Positions 10,760-21,148 of a DNA stretch of 64,000 bases are shown in pieces. Position 1 is the first letter of the stretch. Every line of letters starts with the position of its first letter. Position numbers and translations under genes: made by a program. The DNA is taken from NCBI RefSeq assembly GCF_048564905.1, contig NC_132998.1, positions 55,624,484 to 55,688,483 on the forward strand, in the 5' to 3' direction. Under the pieces are notes generated by a model, which worked only from the letters and a program-made list of their open reading frames with translations, searched no databases and had not been told where the DNA came from. The stretch comes from Vicugna pacos. Taxonomy: Eukaryota; Chordata; Mammalia; Artiodactyla; Camelidae.

Positions 10760-11330
10760 GGTGATGACAACCCTTCGCGATGAGTGTTGTGAAGAGCCTT
10801 GGTCTCTGCGGGAGCACAGTGGAGGCACCGGCCCTAGGCTGGGTGTCCAGAGAAGGTAGCCCCTGGTCTGAGCCCTGAGGGGAGGGGTGCTGAGAGAGGA
10901 AGTGCACCCCAGTAAAGAAAACAGCGAGGGCAAAGGCTCGGCCTCCTGGGAGAGTGTTGCACACAAGGGCAGCTGCACGTAATCCCATGACTGAAGTTAG
11001 GGTTCCAGAGGCCAGAGATGAGGCTGGTGGGAGGCTGAGACCAGGTGATGAAGGGTTGTCGAATCAGGCCAGCGGGTGGCAGGTGGCGATGGGAGCCAGT
11101 GAAGGGTTTAAGTGGGGCAGTGATGCGGCATAGGGCACCCCTGGGTCCCAGAGCACTCTGGCTACTGCAGGGAAAAGAAGGTGAGGCCAGGGACAGAGAG
11201 AGAGGGGCGTAGACTGTTGTAGTGGGGCAGGTCCCAGTAAGATGAGCCCTGGACCAAGATGGTGGCCAAGGAAGAGAAGAGAAGTGAATGGATTAGAGGC
11301 ACGTTCAGGGCATAGCCTTGATGGGTTAGA
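10760..11330 (-). repeat. LINE L2, antisense (decayed)
   Basis: Reversed L2 blocks such as GGAGCCAGTGAAGGGTTTAAG and GTGGGGCAGTGATG appear at 11090-11130. The left part is weaker. Confidence 0.5.
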
Positions 11331-11474
11331 TGTGGGGCAGGGATGTCACCTCTCCAGAGAGGACCCTCAGGGCCTTCCCTCTAGTTCTTACCGCCCCCCC
11401 CCCAGGCTTTTGCATATGCCACTTGGCCTGCGTGGAAAACCCCTACTTTGAAGGTCATGTGTAAAGTTTTAACT

Positions 11475-11640
11475 TAGCCAGCCGGCAACAGGGAGCCACT
11501 GCTGGCTTATAAGTGAGAGAGTGGCATGGTCAGATGGCAGTGTTAGGAACACCATGGCCCCAGGGATGGTCAGGGTTGGGTGGCGGTGGGGTGGGGATGT
11601 GGGACAATGGGTATCAGATCTCAACAGAGTCATCCCTCAG
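11475..11640 (-). repeat. LINE L2, antisense (decayed)
   Basis: AGGGAGCCACTGCTGGC and AGAGTGGCATGGTCAGATGG are the reversed L2 sequence also seen in the 43-44 kb copy. Confidence 0.55.
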
Positions 11641-11649
11641 AGCATCCTT

Positions 11650-11905
11650 CCATGATGCACTCACCCCATGCTAAGCCAGCTCTCTCTCTTATAACCAATC
11701 ATCTGAATCTAGACTTTTCCACAATTTGCAGTTTTATATTTACATGCATGATTATTTAATTATTGTATCAATCTCACTCTAAACACTATGCTCCACGAAT
11801 GTGGGGACATTATCTCTCTTCTGTCATCATATCCCCGGCATCTAGCACAGTCCTTGGCACACACTAGGTTCTTCATAAATGTTGAATGGATAATGAATAA
11901 ATGAT
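11650..11905 (+). repeat. LINE L2 3' end
   Basis: ATTATTTAATTATTG, GCTCCACGAATGTGGGGAC, CACAGTCCTTGGCACACAC and TTCATAAATGTTGAATGGA give the L2 3' end in the right order. Confidence 0.85.
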
Positions 11906-12385
11906 CCTAGCTGGAGTTTGGGCAGCACTTAGATCACCGGATACAAGGTTAACTGGGAAGAAGTTTCCAATTTGTAGCGCTTAGAGGCCAAGCTTAGCAG
12001 ATCAGGACCCCAACTCCCTAACACCCACTTTGAGGATTATCCACAGGAAAAAAAATTTTTTTTTAGGAATTCTAAAATACTAAATGGGCTCAAAAAGACC
12101 ATCAAACATCCCAGAGGAAGGCTGGCAGGACTCAGGGTCTGCCCATTTTTTAGAATTACTCATCCAGTGCCAGCAGCCCTCTGCTGGCACAGAGACTTGA
12201 GCTGCAGCCCTGGCTGTTTTGTACATAGGGCCTGGATCTGAACCAGGCACTAAATAAAGGCTGGAACAAAATGTACCCTATTTTTAATCCTGAACGTATC
12301 TGAGTTGACAATAAAATATATGTTTTTTATTTTTACCAAACTACAAAGCGAACAAGGTTTTCTTTTGAATACGTAGTGAACCAGT
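11906..12385. other. Unassigned stretch with a perfect hairpin
   Basis: It holds an A8/T9 tract (12048-12064) and a perfect 10 bp stem, 4-nt loop hairpin (12167-12190). No gene or clear repeat is seen. Confidence 0.5.
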
Positions 12386-12389
12386 CAAA

Positions 12390-12550
12390 ACCAGAAGCCT
12401 GATGTAATGGGAAGAGCTCCAGCCGGAGCTGGTTTTTCCCCTGCATGCCAGCTTCTCTGTGGGCCAGCTCTGTGATCACGCCAGTCACTTTGCTCTGGGG
12501 GCTTCAGTCTTCTCATCAGTAAAATAAGGGGAGTGTCCTCGCCCCACTCA
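12390..12550 (+). repeat. MIR SINE
   Basis: AGCTCTGTGATCACGCCAG, GCTTCAGTCTTCTCATC and AGTAAAATAAGGGGAG follow the MIR order. Confidence 0.65.
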
Positions 12551-12920
12551 ACTCACAGGTGTGGTGGCGATGCTGGATGTTAAAATACACTGAAAACTGA
12601 ACGGCATTGGATAAAGAGGAAGTGTGGCTTAATTAGTCAAACTGAGGTGCCTTCAAAAGCTAGGATATTGAATCCTCTGTATGTCTTTCTAACTTTTGTG
12701 GGTACGTGTGAATACATTACTGTTTTTGGTCCGCTGGGTTCATTCTCTGCATCTCCCAGTTTACAGAGAGAATCTGATGGGTTCAGCTCATCTTTTTGCC
12801 TCTGGCCACATCATAAGTCCGTGGCCAATGCATTGGTTGCCTATACATGAGGCAACCCCTTATCCAATCAGCTGTAGCCAAGGTGACAGGTAGGTAGCCA
12901 AGCTTTCTAACATGCTTTTC
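12551..12920. other. Unassigned stretch
   Basis: No gene or confident repeat is seen. Confidence 0.4.
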
Positions 12921-12924
12921 AATA

Positions 12925-13070
12925 GCCCTGGGTAGGTGCTATTAATATGTCCATTTTATAGATGAGGAAACTGAAGCACAGAGAGGCAATTCAACCAATG
13001 ACATAGAGCTAGTAAAATGCAGAATCATAATATAACCCTGGGTTTGAGCCCATTTTCTTCCATTGTCTTG
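12925..13070 (-). repeat. MIR SINE, antisense
   Basis: TAGATGAGGAAACTGAAGC and AGAGAGGCAATTCAACC, then GGGTTTGAGCCC, mark a reversed MIR. Confidence 0.8.
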
Positions 13071-13079
13071 TTTGTCTCC

Positions 13080-13260
13080 AGGGCTACAAGGAGTGCCTGG
13101 CACATAATAAGCATTCTGTCTGTGTTTGCCAAGTGAGAGTTTAGGAATAATAACACATTTTACGGGCTTATGATGAAAATTAAGTAAGTTAATATTAGTG
13201 AAAGCATCTGGCACAGACCCTGGAATTGAATAGTGGTGAATAAATATTGATTTAATTCGC
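13080..13260 (+). repeat. MIR/L2 3'-end remnant
   Basis: GAGTGCCTGGCACATAATAAG and later GGTGAATAAATATTGATT are the sense 3' ends of MIR/L2-type elements, probably two overlapping fragments. Confidence 0.5.
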
Positions 13261-13780
13261 CCGTGGAGTCATTCACACATCCTCCCTTATGGCTTGGGGT
13301 CCATTGCTCCTGCCCAACACGGAAAGAAGGCAGACCCTGTGTTCCCCCCGTTCAGCCCCTCTTTCTGCAGAGGGCCTCAGCTTTAGAGCCTCCTGCTCTT
13401 TTCTTCCCTCTTTTCCCTCTGCTCATCTTGAGCATCTGCAAAACCTATTTGCCAGGGGAGTTCATGGTCAAGGCAAGCCGCCCTCTCTGACCAGCCTCTC
13501 CAAGCTCACCTCTCTCTTCTCCCAGGTGACCTTCCCCGTCCCCACGCAGACCCCATCTGTAGGACTCGCTCTGGGCTTTTCCTCTCCTGCGACCCTGCTC
13601 CTTGTAGGCTTCCTGTCTAGCCTTCAAGGGTCGTTTCTTCCAGCCAGAAATCGCCTCTCCCTCTCACTGGTCCCTTGCTACTTCATCTGCACCTCTCTTA
13701 AAGCACTTTGCACTGGGGGCGCCACAGATTGCCCTAAAAGGCTTCTGCATGATGGATGCGCATCCGTGGGCGGGTCCTCA
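13261..13780. other. Unassigned stretch
   Basis: A 203-codon open frame crosses it but shows no domain and ends in MIR sequence, so it is not supported as a gene. Confidence 0.4.
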
Positions 13781-13784
13781 CTGG

Positions 13785-13925
13785 CCATGCGCCTCGGAAA
13801 GTCACTTGTCCTCGCGGAGCCCGTGCTTCCTATGCGTAAAAACTCAGTGAAATCATCCCCTCTTCGCAGGGCTGCCGTTAGGGTTAAATCAAATGATTAA
13901 TGTAGAATAAATAATAAATATTAGT
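13785..13925 (+). repeat. MIR SINE 3' part
   Basis: AAAGTCACTTGTCCTCGCGG, GTAAAAACTCAGTGAAATCA and GGGTTAAATCAAATGATTAA fit a sense MIR. Confidence 0.6.
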
Positions 13926-14404
13926 TCCTTTCCACATATTGTGCTATAGACTCAGATCTGAAAGGGGCTTTAAAGGAGTATCGAATTCAGTGCTTTCCAA
14001 GTTTCTTTTTCTCTGTCCAGGACCGCTGTTTCCCACAGGAAGTTAAGCAGCAGCTCAGCACGTAGAAACAGAAAGACGGGAACTGCTCTGGCGAAGGCGG
14101 GGCTCAAGACTCCGCCCACTCGGCCCTGGCCCCTGTTTCTCCATCCCAAGGGCCCTAGGCACCTCCTGTGAAACTCCAGGACCCTCGGTGCTGTCTGGAG
14201 GACTCTCAAACAGCCTTCCCACCATGATGGTGCCTTTGGGGCGTGTATGATGGTGCAGGATCAGGAGACTCAGAACAGGGGTGCTGAGAGGGGAGCGGGC
14301 TCCAGCCGGAGGCGGTGGGGGGACCTTCTTTTCTGTGATTGGGGGACCACGTTCCTACTTCACAGAGTCTGAGAAAAACAAGTGAAGGTCCTGAAGGGTT
14401 TTTG
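13926..14404. other. Unassigned stretch
   Basis: No gene or repeat recognised. Confidence 0.4.
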
Positions 14405-15030
14405 GTTTTTTTCCCCCAAGCCAGATTTATTGAATTATAATTTACATGGAGTAAAATTCACTTTTTAAAGTATACAGTTTAGTGAGTTTTAACGAAGAGA
14501 TACAGTCATGTAACACCCATCACAGTCAAGATTTAGAACATTTCCACTCCCTTACAAATTCCCTCATGCCCTTTGTAGTCAGTCCTTCCTACCCTCAATC
14601 TCTAGAAACCACTGATTTGAATGAACAATAATTCAACCTGTCTCAATTTGATTTCTGTCCCTAGAGTTTTGCCTTTTCCAGAATGTCACATTTGGCTAAT
14701 CAAACAGTGACTAGCCTTTTGTGTCTGGCTTCTTTCACTTACCATACCAGTCACCTCTATGGTCACATGTATCCATGTTTATTCTTGTTGATTGCTGAGT
14801 AATATTCCATTGTATGGATATACCATCATTTATTGATCCATTTGCTGGTTGATGGACATGGGCTGTTACGAGTGAAGCTGCTATGAATACTCATATAAAA
14901 GTCTGTGTGGACATATGGTGTCATTTCTTCTGCAGAAATATGTAAGAATGTGATTGCTGGGTCAGATGGTATGTTTATATTTATCTTTATAACAAACTGC
15001 CAAGCTGGAATTTCCTTTAGATTAGTGAAC
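14405..15030 (-). repeat. Old LINE L1 3' end (L1M type), antisense
   Basis: Landmarks of older mammalian L1 3' regions in antisense include TTGAATTATAATTTACATGG, ATCACAGTCAAGATTTAGAA, ATTCCATTGTATGGATATAC and GTGATTGCTGGGTCAGATGG. It is 5' truncated and more diverged than the L1 copies at 16.6 and 20.5 kb. Confidence 0.85.
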
Positions 15031-15785
15031 TGTGTTCTTTTGTCTGTGACCACGTAACTCACAAGTTTATAAGTGTTGCTTTGTACTTTTGTTGAGTGAA
15101 TTATAGCTTTCTATGTTGTCTCTCCCAAGGACATTTTTATTTCAACAAGAACTCGACTGTTGCATTCAAGAAACACTCCCCCATCACTTGGAATCAAAGG
15201 ATTAGCTTTTTCCTCCATGAGGAAATGTTCCCCCCGAGCTAGCTGGTAGGAGGTGATGACCCTGAGCAAGGAGAGATGAGAATGCCAAGCAGGGTACCAG
15301 TGAGCCATGTGTTTGCCTAGAACTACAGGTACATGGATCCCCTAAGTACTCTGACTTCTGGAAATTCTGCAAGGGAGGGTGACCAGTGAGGAAGAAGTTC
15401 CAGAGAGAAGGGGGCTGCCGGATACTACCCCTTGTTTTTTGTCCCTTAGGTACCAGACTTGTCCCTCTCAGACCCCATTTCTGCCACGAGGTGCAAAATA
15501 ACCACCTTTTAGACAAAGGCGTGATGGAAGAGAGCTTTCTGGCTGACAGTCTCTACCGTCTCAGACTCTCCTTTTCCATTCAAACAGTGGCAGAAGCAGA
15601 GCAGAAAGGGGCTCCAAAGAGAATTCAGGTTTCCTTCACCCACGTCTTTGACTTTGTCCATCTCCTACCTATGCCCACATCCCCCAGCTACCAGCTCTGG
15701 GCTGATGACTCACTGGCCTGCTGACTCCTACTTAGCTCGCAGCCCGTCCTCCACACAGCAGCCGAGGGAACCATTTTATTTGTAA
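15031..15785. other. Unassigned stretch
   Basis: Three open frames of 65-112 codons lie on both strands without domains. No confident repeat is seen. Confidence 0.4.
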
Positions 15786-15789
15786 AATT

Positions 15790-16235
15790 TCACCCTGTCT
15801 ATCTCTCTCAAGAAACACATGATTCAAAATTAAAACAGTACAAAAGGGTCTGCAGAGAAACGTCTCCTCCCCATCAGTCTCCCCAGCCACCTGGCTTCCT
15901 TCTCTGGAGACAGCTGATGTACCAGTTTCTGAAGGATTCCTCCAGAAGTGTTCTGTGTACATATGAATATGCAGATGTGAACTTCCTGATGTGTTTCACG
16001 CAGATGGGAGCCTGAGATAAACACTGGTGTGCCCTGGCCTTTCTCAGTCTTGGAGACTGCTCCCTCTCTGTACATGAAGAGTCACCCCCACCCCCCCCAC
16101 CCCCCCGCTTTGCTCTTTTTAAAAATAGCTGGTTTTCCACCATAATTTATTTACTTGGCTCCTTATCGATGAATGTCTATAGTGCCTCTAATCTTTTGAG
16201 AGGATTCTTTTTAAAACACAGCAATGATAGCATTT
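15790..16235 (-). repeat. Old LINE L1 3' fragment, antisense
   Basis: TACCAGTTTCTGAAGGATTC with TCCAGAAGTGTTCTGTG, then CACCATAATTTATTTACTTG and CCTTATCGATGAATGTC, match the older L1M 3' region. A C-rich run sits inside at 16085-16107. Confidence 0.65.
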
Positions 16236-16329
16236 TCCTTCTCTCTGAGGATAAAATACCAGGTCACTGGCCCCAGAGTCAGGCCTGGTCCAGCCCCCAC
16301 CCCCTCTGGGGGGATTTCTCCTTCCCACT

Positions 16330-16574
16330 CAGAGTTGCAGACCCCTAGGTCTTCCTTCGGTTTTTCCAGCTTACCTGCTCCCCTCACCTGAGGGTTTGTA
16401 TGCCCTTCTCCATTTACCTGGAATGTTCCCCCACTGTCACCTAGTTAACATCCCCCCTTATCCTTCAGATGTTAGCCTGAAAAATGCTTCCTTGGGAAAG
16501 CCTCCCATGATCCCCACAGCTGTCCAGGCCGTGTAGCCACACGGCCCTGTGATTCTGCTTAGTTATCTCTCACC
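16330..16574 (+). repeat. LINE L2 3' region, left half, split by L1
   Basis: ACCTGGAATGTTCCCCCACTG, TCAGATGTTAGCCTGAAAAA and AAAGCCTCCCATGATCCCC are sense L2. The copy resumes at 17229 on the far side of an L1 insertion. Confidence 0.75.
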
Positions 16575-16580
16575 TCCTTT

Positions 16581-17215
16581 TTTTTTTTTTTTGTATGTAA
16601 TTCTTTTTTTTTTTTCCAGCTGAAATATAGTTGGTTTACAATGTTGTGTTAATTTCATAGTGATTTAGTTGTACACATATATATTCCTTTTCAGATTCTT
16701 TTTCATTGTAGGCTATTGCAAGATATTGAATATAGTTCCCTGTGCTATACACTAGGTCCTTTTTGTTTATCTATTTTATACATAGTAGTTAGTATCTGCA
16801 AATTCCAAACTCCCAGTTTATCCCTCCATCCTCACCTTTCCCCCAGTTATCATAAGTTTGTTCTCTATGTCTGTGAGTCTGTTTCTGTTTTGTAAATAAG
16901 TTCATTTGTGTCATTAAAAAAAATTCCACATATAAGTGATATCATACAGTATTTTTCTTTCTCTTTCTGGCTTACTTCATTTAGAATGATATCTCCAGAT
17001 CCATCCATGTTGCTGCAAATGGCATTATTTTATTCTTTTTTAAAGGCTATGTAGTATTCCATTGTATATATATACCACATTTTCTTATGCAATCATCTGC
17101 CAATGGACATTTAGGTTGTTTCCATGTCTTGGCTATTGTAAATAGTGCTGCTATGAACACAGGGGTGCAGGTGTCTTTTCAAAATAAGAGTTTCCTCTGT
17201 ATGCATGCCCCGGAG
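16581..17215 (-). mobile_element. 5'-truncated LINE L1 (artiodactyl type), antisense, inserted in L2
   Basis: The poly(T) at the left is the L1 poly(A) tail seen in antisense. Blocks ATATAGTTGGTTTACAATG, TTGCAAGATATTGAATATAG, CATCCATGTTGCTGCAAATG and TGGCTATTGTAAATAGTGCTG are the artiodactyl L1 3' end. Probable target-site copies TCTCACCTCCTTT (16568) and TCTCACCATCTTT (17216) flank it. There is no coding content. Confidence 0.9.
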
Positions 17216-17228
17216 TCTCACCATCTTT

Positions 17229-17350
17229 TATTACTATTCTGTTATGATGTCTGTAGCCCCCACTAGACTGGAAGCGCCAAGGTAGCAATCCTCCTGCTTT
17301 ACTCATCACCAGGCCCCTAGCACCCAGCACAGTTCCCTGGCACAGAAAGG
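17229..17350 (+). repeat. LINE L2 3' end, right half
   Basis: CCCCCACTAGACTGGAAGC and CACAGTTCCCTGGCACAG continue the L2 begun at 16330. Confidence 0.75.
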
Positions 17351-17359
17351 CATTAGCTA

Positions 17360-17540
17360 ACATTGACTGGGTGTTTCCTATGTCAGGCACCATGTAAGCA
17401 CTTGATATGTAGTAATTCTTTTAATCAACACGAAAACCTATGAAGTGGATTCAACGATCAACTCCATTTAACAAGTGAGGAAACTGAGGCTCAGAGGGCT
17501 GGAGCAAGTCCCCTACGGTCACTACCAACTCTGACACTGC
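17360..17540 (-). repeat. MIR SINE, antisense
   Basis: AGTGAGGAAACTGAGGCTC and TAATTCTTTTAATCAACACG are the reversed MIR core and tail. Confidence 0.8.
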
Positions 17541-17619
17541 ATGCTCCCCTGCCTCTGCGCATGCAGTTCAGTAAGTATTTGTTGAATGTGTGATTAAGGA
17601 ATGGGAGAATGAAAACCAA

Positions 17620-17735
17620 AATGAACTCCCATTTTACAGACAGAAAAGCGGAGGCCCGTCTAGAGAGGAACAATTTGACCAGGTCATTCAATGAGGTGGA
17701 GCTGGGAGGGCAGTGCAGGGGCCTGATGGTGGGGT
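17620..17735 (-). repeat. MIR SINE fragment, antisense
   Basis: CCCATTTTACAGACAGAAAAG and a CCAGGTCATTCAATGAG block follow the reversed MIR order. Confidence 0.6.
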
Positions 17736-18290
17736 TGGATTCTCCCTGCTGCCCGACCTGGCCTCCCAGACTCGTACTTCCAGAGCCAGGAGCCCCAGAG
17801 TCAGCCCGGCTCAGTCCAGACTCCCAGATCTTACTGACTGTTGCCTCTTTCCTCCATATGTGGCTCTCCCCACACTTTCCCTAGAGCTTTCCAAAGCTTG
17901 CCTCCAGGCAGCTCTTCCCAGAAAGCCAGCAGGCAGCTCTTATGTCCCCCCCGCCCCCCACTCCTACTCTGACACCCCAGAGCATTAACCACAGTGTCAG
18001 GGCTGCAGGCAGAGTCCATGAATCGAGCAGCATCTTCATCCCCTTCTCACTCCCCACCTTTTCAGCTCTTCAGATGATTCTTGCCCTCTCATCAACACCG
18101 AGGTCTCTACGATTCTGGGAGTTCCCTTCTCAGACTTATTCTCCCGAAGAAGCTTTGTCTGTGTTCTGTACAAATGTCTCTTAGCAACATCTTCTACCTC
18201 ATCTCTTCATAGAAAGTATTTCTCTAATGATCAAAGGTCTATTTTTTAAAGATTTTTTCCTTCTCAGTATTGCAAGAAGAATCTCTCTGC
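17736..18290. other. Unassigned stretch
   Basis: No gene or confident repeat is seen. Confidence 0.4.
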
Positions 18291-18294
18291 CTCA

Positions 18295-18400
18295 TTAGGT
18301 ACAGAGTGTTTTCATTCAATGACCCTCACGATAACCACAGGCGGTCTGTGTGACTTATCCCCATTTCACAGATGAGGTTCTGCAGGGAGAACTCTGGCCG
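18295..18400 (-). repeat. MIR SINE fragment, antisense
   Basis: ACCCTCACGATAACCACAGG and CCCATTTCACAGATGAGG mark a reversed MIR. Confidence 0.65.
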
Positions 18401-18439
18401 TGTGGGCACTGCAATGTGCCCAGCCTCAGAGGTGAATCT

Positions 18440-18890
18440 TGATTGGTCTAAACCAAGCCTGATCATCTCATTCCCCTTTGCCAGTGATTGGTGTACGGGT
18501 GAGCATGTGACCTAGTTCTGGCCAATGAGATGTAAGGAAACTTTTTCTTCCTCCATGGAAGAGAGAGCTACCCAGGGAGAAACATGCGTTTGTTTGTTTT
18601 TGTTTGTTTTGGTAGCCCCTTTGAGCTTTGGATACCATTTATGAGGACTTGATAGCCAGAGCTGTGGCAACCATTTTGTGACATGAGGCAATAAACTTGA
18701 GGGTGAAGAGTCAAAATGCTCAGAAAGGCAGAGTGGAGAGCCTGGATCCTTCACGGCTGAGCCAGTGGTCCCTGGGGCTACCTCACTCCACAGTCTCATT
18801 AAGTAAACACTGACATCCTTACAGTTGAATCACCACTGATCTGGTTTTCTGTAACTTGAAGCTGAAAGCATTCTTTACTGATAACAGTGA
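18440..18890 (+). repeat. Ancient LTR-like interspersed repeat (family not fixed)
   Basis: TTCTGGCCAATGAGATGTAAG, a CCATTTTGTGACATGAGGC block and a terminal TTTTCTGTAACTTGAAGCTG are landmarks of a widespread old mammalian repeat with LTR-like layout. It is a decayed fossil. Its 18636-18828 part recurs inverted at 19744-19928. Confidence 0.45.
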
Positions 18891-18999
18891 GGATGCTCTC
18901 ACTGACCCCTCTGACATGCCTATGCTGCCTTAAGATGTGCCACATGAATTACAGACACAGGAATGGGGCAGGGGTTCGGGGTGGTAGGGTAGGGAGGCG

Positions 19000-19110
19000 A
19001 ATAAGCTGAGTGCTGGCTCCAAGCCCAGCTGCACCACTAACCCACGGTGTGGTCCCGGACAAACTCATTTCCCCTCTCGTACTTCTGTCTTCTTCCTGGT
19101 GAAGTGCCAG
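19000..19110 (+). repeat. MIR SINE fragment
   Basis: GCTGCACCACTAACCCACGG with CGGACAAACTCATTTCC is a decayed MIR. The rest of 18891-19740 is unassigned. Confidence 0.5.
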
Positions 19111-19743
19111 GTTTGATTCCATCAGAGGCATCTCCTAACAATGACTCACAAGCCCCTAGAACCACACAGGACTGCCTGAGCTTTTACTGAGGACAGTGAT
19201 GAGTAGAAAGGGTCCGAGCTCAGCTCAAGGGTGAATGTTTGGAGGTGACTCAGTGAAGAATCAGAGGGCCTAGAAGACTTTATTCCTCTTCCCTATTTGT
19301 CAGCAATCCTTCATCGTGCCCCAGATTCAGGATGTATTTTTAGTGGAAATAAACTTGAACTGCTCAGGATGACACAATTCCTTCAGGAGTTTCAACACCA
19401 CCTGCTAGAGAGGGAGACAGGTGGCGGTGGTGATACCCACTGCCCCAGTGGTTCAGGCTGGTAGGGCTAACTGGGAAAATCATTCATTTGCTATAAAAAC
19501 AAACAAACAAAAATCTCCAGTGGCTGCAAGCCTGGGGTGAGGTGAGTGCATCTGGCCTGGGATTCAGAATCAGTGTCTTCGTGATAGACAGCAGCTAGCT
19601 AGGGAAGCAGAGCTGTTGTTTGAAACCTTGTTTGCCTCCTATACCTGGGGCTGGACCTTGCTTGTGTTTTGCTGAGCCCTTTGATATGTTTGGAGAAGCA
19701 TGTTTGGGAGTGGGCAGCTGAGGGCACCCAGATCAATGGCAGC

Positions 19744-19928
19744 TCAACTGTAAGGACGTCAGTGTTTACTTATTGAGACCCTGGATGGAGGTAGCCCCAG
19801 GGTGGGACCACTGGCTCAGCTAAGAAGGACTCAGGCTATTCTGAGCATTTTGACTCTTCGCCCTCAAGCTTATTGCCTCGTGTCACAAAATGGTTGCCAT
19901 AGCTCTGGCTATCAAGTCCTCATAAATG
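19744..19928 (-). repeat. Inverted partner of 18636-18828
   Basis: Read in reverse it matches CATTTATGAGGACTTGATAG through CCTTACAGTTGA of the first copy, at roughly 90% or better outside a few short gaps. The arms are separated by about 915 bp. It may be a second copy of the same old repeat or a local inverted duplication. Confidence 0.9.
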
Positions 19929-19939
19929 CTCTGCCTAAA

Positions 19940-20395
19940 TAAAGGAGGAGAATTTAGTGTTTCCAGAGGCCTTGGAGAAGGCTATTATCATAGACACTGC
20001 TGGCGCCCAGCCCAGACACCCTGGCAGGACTGGGCCACCCAAGCCCCTCCTGCTATGGATGTCGACTATACCCTCCAACTGAGAATGCACCCCCCACCAC
20101 CATAGAGACCTGGGAGGTCACCCTGCCCTCCCTCAGCCAATGAATGACCGATACAGGGATGTAAAAGGCCACCCCCTTTGGCTCAAGGCAGGATAAATCT
20201 GGGATGCCTCTCCTACTCCAGAGCTCCCATGGGACTGGGCTGAAGCTAAGATCCCACGTAACCCACACCTCTGCTTTGCCTCTTCCTCTGCCCCGTCCTG
20301 ATTTCCCCTCTGCCTTATAAGTTCCTCCTGAGGGCACATCCTTAGTAAACCATTTGTACAAGAATCCCTGTCTCAGATGCTACTTCTACAGGACC
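19940..20395 (+). repeat. Possible LTR-like fossil (low confidence)
   Basis: The right end (GTAAACCATTTGTACAAGAA, CCCTGTCTCAGATGCTACTT) resembles the 3' end of an old LTR-type repeat, and the body has a GATGTAAAAGGCCACCCCC block. Family and limits are uncertain. Confidence 0.35.
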
Positions 20396-20512
20396 AGATC
20401 TACCATCATGGAAATGGGGAGGAGAGAGGGGCTGCTGGGCTGGATGAGGCCCCTTCACATGGGACAAAATGACGTGCTATTTGAACTGCTAATGATTGTA
20501 TGGGCAAGTTTT

Positions 20513-20986
20513 ATTTTTTAATTGAAGTAAGTTGACTTACAATGTTGTGTTAGTTTTCAGGGGAACAGCAAAGTGATTCAATTATACATATACGTATGTA
20601 TATTCTTTTTCAGATTATTTTCCATTATGGGTTATTACAAGGTATTTAATATATTTCTCTATGCTATACAGTAGGACCCTGTTATTCACCTATTTTATAT
20701 ATAGTAGTGTGTATATTGTTAATCCCCAAATCCCAGTTTATCCCTCCTCCCAGCCCTTTCTTCTTTGGTAACCATAGTTTCTTTTCTATGTCTGTAAGTC
20801 TATTTCTAGTTTATAAATAAGTTCATTTGTGTCATTTTTTTTAGATTCCACATATAAGAGATGTCATATAATATTTATTTTTCTCTGACTTCACTTAATA
20901 TGATAATCTCTAGGTCCATCCATGTTGCTGCCAGTGGTATTATCTCATTCTTTTTTATGGCTGAGTAATATTTCATTATATAGATA

Positions 20987-21042
<56 letters not shown>

Positions 21043-21136
21043 GCACGCCTTCTTTATCCAGTCATCTGTCAATGGACATTTAGGTTGCTTCCATGTCTTG
21101 GCTATTGTAAATAGTGCTGCTATGAACACTGGGGTG
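20513..21136 (-). mobile_element. 5'-truncated LINE L1 (artiodactyl type), antisense, exact target-site copies
   Basis: It shares the L1 3'-end blocks of the 16.6 kb copy (AATGTTGTGTTAGTTTTCAG, GGTCCATCCATGTTGCTGC, TTGGCTATTGTAAATAGTGC). It is flanked by identical 12 bp copies of TGGGCAAGTTTT (20501-20512 and 21137-21148), which fixes its limits. A TG/TA/CA microsatellite at 20987-21042 has expanded inside it. Confidence 0.93.
20987..21042. repeat. Composite (TG)n(TA)n(CA)n microsatellite
   Basis: A run of TG, then TA, then CA dinucleotides makes a self-complementary block of about 56 bp inside the L1 copy. Confidence 0.97.
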
Positions 21137-21148
21137 TGGGCAAGTTTT

